DNA from: Aquila chrysaetos chrysaetos
Taxonomy: Eukaryota; Chordata; Aves; Accipitriformes; Accipitridae
Length of the DNA: 64,000 bases
Reading direction: 5' to 3'
NCBI RefSeq assembly: GCF_900496995.4
Contig: NC_044030.1
Span: 81,880,017-81,944,016 of the forward strand
The first letter of the stretch is position 1. Each line of letters begins with the position of its first letter. Below the pieces are notes generated by a model. It had not been told where the DNA came from, made no database searches, and saw only the letters and a program-made list of their open reading frames with translations. Made by a program: the position numbers and the translations under genes. This document shows, one piece after another, positions 40,071-50,550 of the stretch.

Positions 40071-42329
40071 TTAAGGCAACTGAGATTGAAAAAAAATTAC
40101 GGACATAATTGATTTAGCTTTAAACCACTTAGCTCAGGTATTGATATTTAAAAACACAGACTTCAGCACATGCTGTACAGTCCTATCCAGGAACCTGAGT
40201 GTACACTCACCAGCTGAGCCCCCTGTCACTTCAGCCTCACTGAAGCTTCTTCCAAGGTCGCTCAGAGAATGTACATGCAAATGTAACTGCTGAGTTGAGA
40301 TAAGCATAACAAGAGATAACCGTGGCCCATGTTAGTAAAGACAGGTGGAAGTTTCTGATAATGAAAGATTTTGGGTCACTACCTAAATTTTCTACCTGCT
40401 GGATTTCTGCTTCGCTTCTTTTTGGTTTTGTTTTTGTTTTTCTAACCACTTTCCATGTTTTAAAAGCTTGATCAAATACTTCTGACCCTTTTTCTTTTTC
40501 TTACTAGTATTTTCTTGAAAAAAATGCAAAACCAAAGTAGACCACATATTATCAAGGAGGGCAGAATACAGCCTCACAGCCTGAGACAATGAAAAAGAGT
40601 AGAAGTACTCAATTCTCAGGCCATATGGGCAAGAGGGTTGAGCAAATAAAGCAAAATTACTGAAGTAAATGGAAAAATTCCTATTACACTTTGGTTCAGG
40701 CCCTAAAGAAACAGTCTGGTAGCAAGCAGCCATCCATCTCTGAACAGGTGGTATACCTGAGTATACAAAATAAAAAGTGGGGGGAGGAAGGGAACAGTGA
40801 AAGAAGGGAACAGCTTAGACCACAGGTAGCTTAAAATGACCCAAGAGAATATTTGTTTTTAATCCAGAATGACTGCACCTTTTCATATACATCTCTGGAC
40901 ACTGAGACCCACCCACGAAAAAGGTGGTTTGCTGTTGCTTTCCTATGTAGATTTGACATCGATGGCAATAGTTATTTTTCTCTGATGTCTCTGGTGAAAG
41001 ATGAACTGGTTTGATTTATATCCACTGTTCAATACTGCTTTCATTCTGGAACATACACTGAATTTTGCACTCCATAATCTGGTTGTGGGGCACACTGCAG
41101 ACTGCAGAAAAGCTGTACCTATGGGATGAGTAAATAGCTTAAATGAAAATTACACTACAGCTCATCCACAATAGGATTTAACAGTTTTCAATTTCTTTGG
41201 TCTTCTAGGGATTAACTGTCTGATGTTGACTCACTTTCTTTTCTGTTACTAGTGTTCTGTGCATTTGTAAGCCATGTAGTCCTGTGAAATCAATAGGGTT
41301 ACTCATAGAAAATACAAATGTTTAATTCTGCCCATCAGTTGTAATAATTCTCTTGTCTTGGGTAAGGATCTCTGTCCTTTCAACTTTCTTGGGTACAACC
41401 AAAACACAGGTTTGCTGAGCTGGGTGTCAGCAGGTTGAGTGCACTACTAACAGGACACCATGAGACGTATCTCAGTAGCATTCCACCTGCCTAAGTGTAC
41501 CTGGCTCTTGTATGAGCAAACGGATGGGCTGGAAAGGTTACAGTTGGAGTGCCATGTAGCCACAGATAAAACATTAACACTCCAGAATTTATAGTTATTT
41601 TTTATGCCCAGTTAAAGGATTCGAGTGAAATATGCCAAATACGGCATCTCTTCTTACCTTTCTCTTCCTCTTTGTTAATTAAGTTTGTAGCTTAATAGTT
41701 CTAGAGCAACATTTTCAGATGTTATAAAAGTTTTTCTGAAAGCCCCCCAAAAATTAGAAGACAAAACAAGACAAGTAAAGAATAAAAAATAGTTATTGAA
41801 GAGAAGCCTTTTGAAGGTAATCCTACTAGGACCAGTGGTCATAGGTATTTGAAAAGTTATATTTAGAACATTATTTTAACACTCATTGATACAGTCCCGA
41901 AAGGAATGGAGATGCAGTATTTTGTCTGTCAAATCAATTGATCTAACTGAAAAAAGAAAACATAGACAAACTTTAAGCTACACAATCTGTTTTTCAGGTC
42001 TAAATCAGAAGCTGCAAACTACAAGTTAAAGTTGATTAGGGACAATTGCTCTGATTTTAACTTAATGAAATCAATTATTCACACACTGTAGAGAAACAGG
42101 TACCGTAGCACCTGTGGAGGATGCTCAGAAGAATGACATAGGCCTTTAAGAGCTCCTTGTCATTATTTCAGTCCTTCAGTATTTCTGGCAATGACACTAT
42201 ATACCCCATTCAAAAACAGAAGAGAGGAGAAGGGAAGTTTGTGCCCCATTTCATTCCCACTGAACAGCTGTCCTGGAGCCTCTGTACTGTTACGAGTTGA
42301 TCAGTAACCATCATCTAACTTCTAGGCAG
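40071..42329. other. RIT2: RIT2 intron, nothing recognised
   Basis: Non-coding single-copy-looking DNA. A minus frame of 113 aa (40392-40733) is lysine-rich through simple sequence and has no domain. Confidence 0.5.
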
Positions 42330-43290
42330 AATGTGTTCCTTGCCACTTAATACCCATTAGATGTTTTCCCATCGTTGTTCTTTATTTTAAATGGTTCTTC
42401 CTCACAATTCTTTATGTCCCTTCGCTTCTTATCAACATGTGCACAGTACTTTTATCACCTCTCTACTTTCATTTACCTAGGCTAAAGAAATTAAGCTGTC
42501 TTTAATTTCCTCTGATAGGACCAGCTTGATATGCATTGTCTGCACCTGTTCCAATTTGAATTTGCCATCATCATCCATAAGCAACTACAGCTAATCTTAA
42601 CTGAGATTTCACTTGTATCTTCTATAAAACCTTCGATGCTTCCATGCCACTAATAAACATATCACTCCAAATACCTCTTGAAGTGACATTTATTTTTTGC
42701 ACAATTGCATGAGGTTTGTGGTTTATAATCACCCTGTAAGTGGCTGATATATCCAAGACTTTCTCTCCTGCCTTCCAGCTGATGTGTTATAGCAAACTGT
42801 CTTGCTATTAGTCCTTAAGGGCATGGCCTTGCACTTTTTACAATTACATTTAATTCCACTTCTATCACTCCTCTGGGTCACACAGCTTTTCCTCTACAAT
42901 AATCCTGTCTCTTCTAGATAGAAAATGCTCCCACTTTGTGTTATCAGCAAATTGTGTCAGTACACTCCTGCGTTTTTATGCCTAGGTCATTAATGAAAAT
43001 GTTAAAGATCAGCAAATTGAAGGGTAATACCTAATATTCTTAGGGGGTAGATCCAGTTCCAACTGGTGGGGTCAGAACCAAACCCTCCCTTTCTAAAATG
43101 TTACTTAAATTTAAGAGCGTTTGTGATTGTATATGTGTGCAATCCAGCTGTCATAATTTTTTTGCCAGTAAATCACCCATCTCTGTTGGCCCATCTCAAC
43201 TAACCCATCTGTTACGGTTATACAGAACATAGTGGGGAAAAGGCTGATTTATGAAATGCCGGATGATCATCCCTATCTTTATGAATGTGT
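42330..43290 (-). mobile_element. Very old CR1-type LINE relic
   Basis: On the plus strand the order of phrases follows the reverse complement of an ancient CR1 ORF2. A TTCCTCACAATTCTTTATG segment comes first, then GCCTTGCACTTTTTACAATT, then TGTTATCAGCAAATTGTGTC (the conserved region upstream of the FADD motif), then CATTAATGAAAATGTTAAA. No frame survives. Boundaries are approximate. This looks like a turtle/crocodile-type CR1 lineage older than the avian radiation. Confidence 0.6.
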
Positions 43291-43392
43291 GATTATGACT
43301 TCCCAGCTACATTGGGTGAAAATAGTCTAATGACATCGCTTTCCATGTGAAAACACCGACTTGACAGACACTAAATGCTCCATGGCAAGAAG

Positions 43393-43633
43393 CCACGAAG
43401 CTGTGCTGCTCCAGACTCCCCACTCCGCGAATCGCCCTTCGTGCGGCTCCTAGCACAACGGGGGGCCCCGTTCGTGACCCACGCTGCTCGGCAGCGCATT
43501 TTTAATTCCAATAATCCAACACCTCGAGGCTTCTATATGAATTAACTGCACGGGCTTGCTTTTAAGTGCCATTTTTTGGAGACGGGGATAGAGCAGATGG
43601 GGATTTGTACAGGCCAAACTGTTGGAAGCCAGC
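43393..43633. promoter_or_regulatory. Local CpG-rich patch, candidate intronic regulatory element
   Basis: By eye there are about 16 CpG dinucleotides in roughly 240 bp, while the surrounding kilobases have very few. The patch includes CCGCGAATCG, TTCGTGCGG, CTCGGCAGCGC and CTCGAGG, and is followed by AT-rich homeodomain-like motifs (TTTTTAATTCC, GAATTAACTG). It is not part of any recognised repeat. It could be a small orphan CpG island, an alternative promoter or an enhancer. No TATA box or open frame supports a gene here. Confidence 0.35.
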
Positions 43634-44216
43634 GATAAGGAGGGGGGGAAAAAAGGAAAAAAAAAAAAGGAGGGAAAAAAAAAAGGAAAAAAAAGAAAGC
43701 TGTGAAAGACAACCCTTTCGTTTGTGTGCTTTGCATCGCCACCTGCCAACCTCAGGCCTTCTGATCTCCTCTCAGTGAACCGTAGAGGCAGCAGTTGGAA
43801 AGATCAGATATACGCTCAGGGCAATCTGTCAGAAACTACTTCGTCACATTTCCCAACACTAAAACCCGTGGAAATAAAATCTATGTGTTTAAAACTGTAA
43901 CTGCCCCATATATGGGAGAACTACTCTTTTAACACAGAAAAAAAGCACTGAACACAGCTCCTTCCCGGACATATTTTTTTTTTTTTTTTTAACATCACTA
44001 AAATATTAGCATATTTTTTTATCTCCCTTAAGCATCTGTACCTTGTTTGTTTGCCCCTGGCAACACAGTTGTAATGTCATTCTCAAGAGAGTACACTGAA
44101 TTCCATTATACAACAAATGAAATAAAAAATGGCAGAACAAACCAACAGATAAATCCAACAATTATTATTTAAGTCATTTAAAGATATTATTTGTCTATGT
44201 TTTGCTGCAGAATCAG

Positions 44217-44226
44217 CCTTATTTGG
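44217..44226 (+). promoter_or_regulatory. CArG-box match
   Basis: CCTTATTTGG fits the serum response factor consensus CC(A/T)6GG exactly. A 10-bp motif occurs by chance in tens of kilobases, so function is uncertain. Confidence 0.2.
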
Positions 44227-44447
44227 GCCACTAGTTGGCTATACTTTGTTTTTTCTAAGAGATGAGACAGACAAATGGTGTGTGTTTTGTGGGTTTTTTT
44301 TAAACTAAGTGTTGAAGTTTAAAAAAAAAGGTTATATGTGAGTATGCATAGACTTCCCTTGAAAAGACAAGAATTTGTGATCAAACTTCTAACTTTTTTG
44401 TCCTATAATACTTCTATATACCACATACAATATGCTATGTAACGTAT

Positions 44448-44545
44448 CTCCTTTCAAGTTCAAAGCACTCTGCAGATATCCAATTAGGTTTTATATCAAC
44501 CTGTTTTATGGTATAATCTTACCATACATGTCAAATCCAGTGATA
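44448..44545 (-). repeat. Decayed MIR/L3-type element, antisense
   Basis: CAAAGCACTCTGCAGATATC followed by CAATTAGG, ATCAACCTGT and GTATAATCTTACCA mirrors the reverse complement of the ancient amniote element tail (CAAAGCGCTTTACAAAC...TTAATTA...CACCCTGTGAGG...). It is strongly diverged. Confidence 0.4.
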
Positions 44546-45407
44546 AGCATCCAAAGCATATTTGGATAATGAGGAATAGATAGAAGAAAATAAAATAGGT
44601 TTTGATCTATACTGTCATCCTTAAAATAATTCACAAGCTGTATTAAATTGAATATTCCAGCTGCAATTGTAGCCACCACACAAAAGCACAGTATAATGTC
44701 ATACCTGTTTACCTGTAGAGTTAACAGACTCCCAATTTTTTTATTTAGCCTATGGGGTGGATATCCTCTCTATCCTGCCACGTACTAAGCGGACTGTTTT
44801 CTTTTCATTCAAACCTCATTTCACATGGGTCACACACAGGAATAAGCCTGGCATCTCATCTGAGTCTGTACAATGAAACCACCATGTACTGGCAGAATTT
44901 GGCAGACTTGGGCAGTTTTTGCTGGAAAGAAGCTAGGCATTATAATGAGGTCAGGACTGAATTGTACTGGCAAGGCTTACGTTGGGATGTTTTCACAGCA
45001 TTTCTCCAAACTACTCTTGAGTACAGAGGTTTCAGTGAGTTTCTGTACTTCCATGATGCCTAAATGTACTCACATCTTTTGAAAGATAAGTTTAAAAACA
45101 ATTGAGTAATTACCCAGGCAACATAATGTCTTTGGCAGTCCTCACTATACGATGTTCTTCCACGGTGCTCAGAGATTCAGAAATGTACTGACTGACCAGT
45201 CTGCCTAATATAGTTTCAGTAATGTAATTTCTTTCATCTTGTGCTAGAAAGTAGCATGTTGTTAAAATAATTATCAAGTCCAGCCATCCTTCAGAATACC
45301 ATGGCCTCTGAATAATGTAGTTTCTCTTAAATTTATGCAAGGTGAATTCAGCTCTGCGAGCATATCACTGCAATTCCCACTCATTACTGAAGTAAAATTT
45401 AACATAC

Positions 45408-46487
45408 TGTTTCGGGTTTGTGTGGCAAGGTTTTGGTAGCGGTGTGGGGTGGGGAGGCTACAGGAGCAGCTTCTGTAAGAAGCTGCTAGAAGCTTCCCTT
45501 ATGTCCTATAGAGCCAATGCCAGCTGGCTCTAAGATGGACCTGCTGCTGGCCAAGGCTGAGCCCGTCAGTGACGGAGGTAGTGCCTCTGGGAGAACAGAG
45601 TTAAGAAGGTAAAAAAAGTTGCTGCGGCACAGAAACGGCAGCTGGAGAGAGAAGTGAGAACATGGGAGACAACCAGCCCTGCAGACCCCCAGGTCAGTGA
45701 AGGAGGAGGAGGAGGAGGTGCTCCAGGCGCCGGAGCAGAGATTCCCCTGCAGCCCGTGGTGAAGACCATGGTGAGGCAGGCTGTCCCCCTGCAGCCCAGG
45801 GAGGTCCACGGGGGAGCAGATCTCCACCTGCAGCCCAGGGAGGACCTCACGCCGGAGCAGGTGGGTGCCTGAAGGAGGCTGTGACTCCGTGGGAAGCCCA
45901 TGCTGGAGCAGGCTCCTGGCAGGACCTGTGGACCAGTGGAGAGAGGAGCCCATGCTGGAGCAGGTTTGCTGGCAGGACCCAGTTTGCTGGAGCAGTCTGT
46001 GCCTGAAGGACTGCAGCCCAGGGAAGGGACCCATGCTGGAGCAGTTCGTGAAGAACTGCAGCCCGTGGGAAGGACCCATGTTGGAGGAGTTCGTGAAGGA
46101 CTGTCTCCCGTGGGAGGGACCCCACGGTGGAGCAGGGCCGAGTGAGGAGTCCTCCCCCTGAGGAGGAAGGAGCGGCAGAGACAAGGTGTGAGGAACTGAC
46201 CCCAACCCCCATTCCCCGTCCCCCTGTACCACTGGAGAGGGGGTTAGGTAGAGAATCTGGGAGTGAAGCTGTGCTTGGGAAGAAGGGAAGGGTGGGGGGA
46301 AGGTGTTTTAATATTTGGTTTTATTTCTCATTACCCTACTCTAGCTTGATTGGCAATAAATTAAGTTAATTTTCCTTCAGTGGAGTCTGTTTTGCCCATG
46401 ACAGTAATTGGTTGAGTGATCTCTCCCTGTCCTTATCTCGGCCCACAAGCCCTTTGTTATATTTTCTTTCCCCTGTCCGGTTGAGGA
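45408..46487 (+). mobile_element. Avian endogenous retrovirus LTR (ERVL-like), 3'-truncated
   Basis: It starts with TGTTTCGGG and continues through a long GC-rich region unlike the flanks. A block of about 45-bp repeats (46033-46126 and less regular copies to the left) holds CCATGCTGGAGCAG. Downstream are a TTTTAATATTT segment and a polyadenylation signal AATAAA at 46355-46360, followed by TTGCCCATGACAG. It is an LTR type I recognise from avian genomes, with no gag, pol or env alongside, so it is a solo LTR. The final tens of bases, including the expected terminal CA, are missing where CR1 sequence begins. It lies antisense to RIT2. The 248-aa minus frame inside it (45486-46232) is proline/serine/leucine-rich and has no viral domain. 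Confidence 0.75.
46033..46126 (+). repeat. About 45-bp tandem repeats inside the LTR
   Basis: Corresponding ATG/ACG positions lie at 46033, 46078 and 46124, giving periods of 45 and 46 bp. Units share GACCCATG, TGGAGSAGTTCGTGAAG and CCCGTGGGA. Looser copies (GCTGGAGCAG) extend left to about 45900. Confidence 0.75.
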
Positions 46488-46825
46488 CCAAGGACACCTT
46501 CCACTAGACCAGGCTGCTCAAAGCCCCATCCAACCCGGCCTTGAACACTGCCAGGGATGGGGCATCCACAAGTTATCTGTGCAACTTATTCCAGTGCCTC
46601 ACCAGCCTCACAGTAACGAATTTTTTCCTAATATCTAATCTAAATCTACCCTCTTTCAGTTTAAAACCATTACCCCTCATCCTATCATCACACTCCCTGA
46701 TAAAGAGTCCCTCCCCATCTTTCCTGTAGGCCCCCTTTAGGTACTGGAAGGCTGCTGGAAGATCTCCCTGGAGCCTTCCCTTCTCCAGGCTGAACAACCC
46801 CAACTCTCTCAGTCTGTCCTTTTTC
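46488..46825 (-). mobile_element. CR1 LINE internal fragment
   Basis: On plus it reads GGACACCTTCCACTAGACC, CCAACCCGGCCTTGAACACT, GGGATGGGGCATCCACAAG and TTCCTAATATCTAATCTAAA, and ends CTCTCAGTCTGTCCTT. This is the reverse complement of the end of CR1 ORF2. The CR1 3' tail is missing on the left, where the fragment abuts the truncated LTR. The ORF2 5' portion is missing on the right. The 76-aa minus frame (46573-46803) retains CR1 ORF2 C-terminal peptides such as VRHWNKL. Confidence 0.88.
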
Positions 46826-48219
46826 TTTCATCTCCATGTCTTGCCGATACTTTCAAAATTGACTGTCTATTTTGGTATCTCCATTGTTTGGCTTATGATT
46901 TGAGAACCGCTGACTGGTCCTAATTTTCAAAGGTCTTTTTTAAACAAAAGATGCTTTCTAAATATCCCCTGAAAAAAAAAAAAATCCCCAAATCTACTGT
47001 ACATGGATTTTTTTCTTTCATTTACTCATCAGTGACTTAACTTCACTCTCTCTACAATTGTATTACTGACCTGTAATACTTAGAGCGAGGCCAATAAGAA
47101 GTGCTTTTGAAAATCAAGCCACATATCACACATATATCATCATCAGAGTCACTTTAAAATCAATGACAGTCATCAGTCACCCAAAGAAAACCTAATCAGC
47201 CAAACAAAGGTCAAAAAGACACTCACTTGTATCTGGCCAGTTCCATGTGGTGTCATGCATATTGTTAAAAAAAAATAAATTAAAATGATAGAGGCAATTA
47301 GGTAGCAATATTAAGTCTTTTATCAGAAAAGATTTAATCTTGACCATATTTTCTTTTTATTTTGTGCAGCTTTTGTGATGCATTCTACAGACTGTGTTTT
47401 CACTTGCCTATTCCCCCCCCCCCCCCCCCCCCCCCCCAATCTTTTCAGATAATTAGAGGCATGGAGCACAAGAAAAGGAAGAAAAGTAGAGTATTTTAGA
47501 GGTAATGTAGATCATCTCTGGATCTGGTGAGTTTTCTTAACATAGAAACATGTCGCCCTCCATTTCCCATTGTAAGTAATTGTGGTTATCAGATAAGGCA
47601 GTCATCAAAAGGTGTTTTGTGAACCATTGTGCTTATATAAAGCTAGCTGCTGCTTTGTCACTGAAAGAAATTCACAATCATCCATTTTATATAACTAGTC
47701 AGACTAAATTTCTTCACAGTCTACAGATCTGCTTTCTAAGCCTTGCAGATATGTCCCTTAAAGCAAAAGCTTCTGTCCCACAAAGGTAAATGTGGTGAAT
47801 TTTGACTTCTAGGACTATGCTTGCAGCAATAGCAATAATGATACCAATAAGTAGCTCCTTCCACTGCCACAGCTTACGCAGTTTTGGACTCATTAAGTCT
47901 CAACTTGCACCTATTTATTTATTACAGGTGCCTTTACTCAAAGATTAAGAAATAGAGGTGCCAACAGACATGCAAGCTGCTTCTGCATTTTTCTCATTAC
48001 CACAGTCTCGAATGCATATAATATGTAGACATAATACTATATAATATTTATAGACTTTAAGGTACAATTAACTAATCAGACCTCCTGCAGAGTAACACAG
48101 GCTATAGGGTTTCATTTGTCTCAGTAGCTTGTGTTAAAAATCATCTGCAAAGGAAGGTATCCAACCTTGGCAGGAAGGAGACAAGACAAGGAGAAGCTTC
48201 TGTGGTGGCATGCTGCAGT
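46826..48219. other. RIT2: RIT2 intron with C25 tract
   Basis: Non-coding. It contains a short A-run near 46972-46984 and the poly(C) run listed separately. Nothing else was recognised. Confidence 0.5.
47413..47437. repeat. Poly(C) run of 25 (poly(G) on the RIT2 sense strand)
   Basis: There are twenty-five uninterrupted C residues between TATT and AATC. On the RIT2-transcribed strand this is G25. Long pure G/C homopolymers are rare, unstable and often mis-sized in assemblies. Confidence 0.85.
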
Positions 48220-48490
48220 GGTCAAGCACTGCTGAAAATGGTGAGCACCATTTCAAATATGAATGGGTTTTAACTGTAATTGAATTTAGCTCCCAGCTAT
48301 TGCTGCTTGTTTCAATGCTGGCTACAGTAAACATCAGCGTGGATTTTGCCCCCATCTCTATTCCCCCTGGGGTATTTAAACTCTGCAATCAAGTCACCTC
48401 TCAACCTTCTGTTTAATAAGGCTCTTTAAGACCGAGCTCTTTAAGTCTTTCATAGTAATATGCGTCCTGCAGGCCTCATCCCTGGGATTA
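48220..48490 (-). mobile_element. Ancient CR1-type LINE relic
   Basis: Plus-strand phrases GGTATTTAAACTCTGCAATC, AAGTCACCTCTCAACCTTCT and GAGCTCTTTAAGTCTTTCAT follow the reverse complement of the C-terminal ORF2 region of old CR1 lineages. There is no intact frame. It sits next to another ancient element at 48670. Confidence 0.65.
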
Positions 48491-48669
48491 TATATATTTT
48501 ATGAAATGAAAAAAGAATTTTTTTTTTTTTTAACCCATTCTGGTTTAATAGCAGTGTGATACAGAAGCTGCTCTAGCAGTCAAAAAACCACGGACATAGT
48601 ACTACTGGACAATTAGATCGAACACAACTTGATTCTAAAGCAAAGCACTGTGTGAAAATGGATAGATCT

Positions 48670-48920
48670 TTCATTACAGCAGTATCTAGAGACTGAAGCC
48701 AATGTTGGGCTAGATATCATACGCCATAATCAGACACAGCCTAGAGATTGGTGGACTTAGTCTACAGAGGCCAAGGAAAAGAGAGGTGAGCTAGAAAAAG
48801 ACACAAAGAGATAAAATAGCTTGCTTAACTCACAGAAAATGTCTAAAAGAGGGCTGAGAATAAAAAGTAGCTCTTCTGACTCCTTGTGGATTGCCCCTAC
48901 TGCTTCCCTTTTGCTTTAAA
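48670..48920 (+). repeat. Ancient amniote MIR/L3-type SINE relic
   Basis: The layout matches the conserved part of these elements: AGACACAGCCTAGAG, then AGACACAAAGAGATAAAATAG (compare GGCACAGAGAGATTAAGTGA), CTTGCTTAACTCACAGAAAA, GAGGGCTGAGAATAAAA, and CTCTTCTGACTCC (compare TCTCCTGAGTCCC). Divergence is high, as expected for a pre-avian insertion. Confidence 0.5.
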
Positions 48921-50495
48921 TTAATTTGTGAATGTGTTCTATAAACACTGACGCCTGAGATCAAGATCTTTTTTGCTCAGTCACCGTGCTGGTGTATAGC
49001 CCTTTGGATTTTTCTAGCGGGTATGTCTGATTTTGCTCTGAGAGCTGCAGCATTTGACTGGTCTTGGACATATTACCTATATGTCTCTGAAACATAAATG
49101 AGGACAGCATAGAAAGAGCAGTGGTGATCGATTCTCCTTCCTCACCAAAGCCAGCATCTTCTCTGCAGTAGTAGCCACCTGCTGTCAGAAGAGGACCTGG
49201 AAACCCCACGTTAAACAGGCTGGATGCATTATAGCACACATTGTTGGGTGGGTTTTTTTGATCTTTTTTCTATATAATATGTAATATACAGATTGCTCCT
49301 GATACCTATACTGGGGCTTTATTGCCTTTAGTCTCCTCCTCAAATTTTGCCCTCCTATATGGGTGTGGAAAAACAGCTGGAAGTATTTCACTTTTTCCCA
49401 GCAAACATACTTAGAGTAATATTTGTTTTGTAAACTACCTGTCAACACACTCTTTCTAAGGCTGGTTAGCGAGTGGATGGAGAGGACCTCAAGAAATGGC
49501 TTGTACTGGACAGTATCCCCATTATCAAAAACTTTCAAATGACAAGAATGGCAAACTGTTTATTGTTAATGAGTGACCACAAAAGCTACATCAAGAGACT
49601 AACTATGACAGGCAGCCCCTGAGGCAGGGAACAAACTGTATCGACCATTTATTGACTTCTGTAGACTGCCTTTTAGGGTAAGATTTTTGTTTGAGAAATT
49701 ATTTACCCAGGCTATATCTATCCCAATAAATAAAATGGACTGGTGACCATTCTCTAATCCTAAATTTATACAGCTGATCTTTCTCTGTACCCCAAAGAAA
49801 CATCCCCTTGCCTATACTGCCTAGTAGAAGTAACCCATAGCCTTACCTCCCTCCAAATCACCTGTGGGCATCATACTGGGAGCTGCTACCTCCCATGCCT
49901 CAAGACTTCTGAGTAAGCATGCTAGCTATTAAACAGCACAAATAACTACGGATCAGTGCCTGAGCCCACTCCTTGGCCCTAACCATAAATGTCAGAAGAT
50001 ATCTTGGACCAATCTGTGTCATTATGCTTATCTGAGATAAGCTGTTTCTGACAAAGTGGGGTCACACAAATTTGGCTCCAGAGATACTGACGGTATGGAC
50101 CCACTCACTCTAGGATCTTGCTATAATTAGTAGACACAGCGTTAAACCACCCTCTGGAGATGCCTTCCCTGATTGTGAAGAGGCTGAGAGACAGGCTGCC
50201 TCCCGGCCTCAATTATCTCATCACAAGTAGGATGAATTGCTGTCCGAGCGTGGTGTGTGCCGTGGAATGCCTTGGATTGTTGTGGCAGATATTTGGGTGG
50301 ATTTTCTTTAGCTTGTTACTGTACTTGTTGCTCAAGACTGCTGTCAGGGGAGAGAGGACAAAGAATTGCTGCAGACACTTGGATGATACATGGTGATGTG
50401 CAAACTCACTCATTAGTCCAGGCAGAGGTCTCTGAGCAGTTCCCAAGAGTGTCTTCCACTCAGGAGACCTAGTACTAGTATGATTGTTGCTGCTA
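48921..50495. other. RIT2: RIT2 intron, nothing recognised
   Basis: Non-coding. Two minus frames (92 and 117 aa, 48961-49538) show no domain. No repeat was assigned. Confidence 0.45.
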
Positions 50496-50550
50496 TTCTT
50501 CTTCTTCTTCTTCTTCTTCTTCTTCTTCTTCTTCTTCTTCTTCTTCTTCT
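50496..50550 (-). repeat. GAA/TTC triplet array, about 18 units
   Basis: Pure TTC repeats run for 55 bp on plus, so the RIT2 sense strand carries (GAA)n. The array is followed by imperfect TCATTATCATTATTGC and a TTATTATTATTA stretch. The poly-lysine minus frame at 50213-50596 is only a translation of this array. Confidence 0.95.

Larger units (their letters stand above)
43291..45407. other. RIT2: RIT2 intron with CpG patch and purine tract
   Basis: It contains the CpG-rich patch listed separately, a G/A-only purine tract at about 43636-43700 (the source of spurious poly-F and poly-K frames), a T-run near 43974-43990, and a CArG-type motif at 44217-44226. An antisense MIR-like element is listed at 44448-44545. 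The 103-aa plus frame at 44752-45063 has no recognised domain. Confidence 0.5.

Noticed and set aside
43450..43749. Phenylalanine-rich minus frames resembling a membrane segment
   Set aside because: They are translations of the G/A purine tract at 43636-43700.
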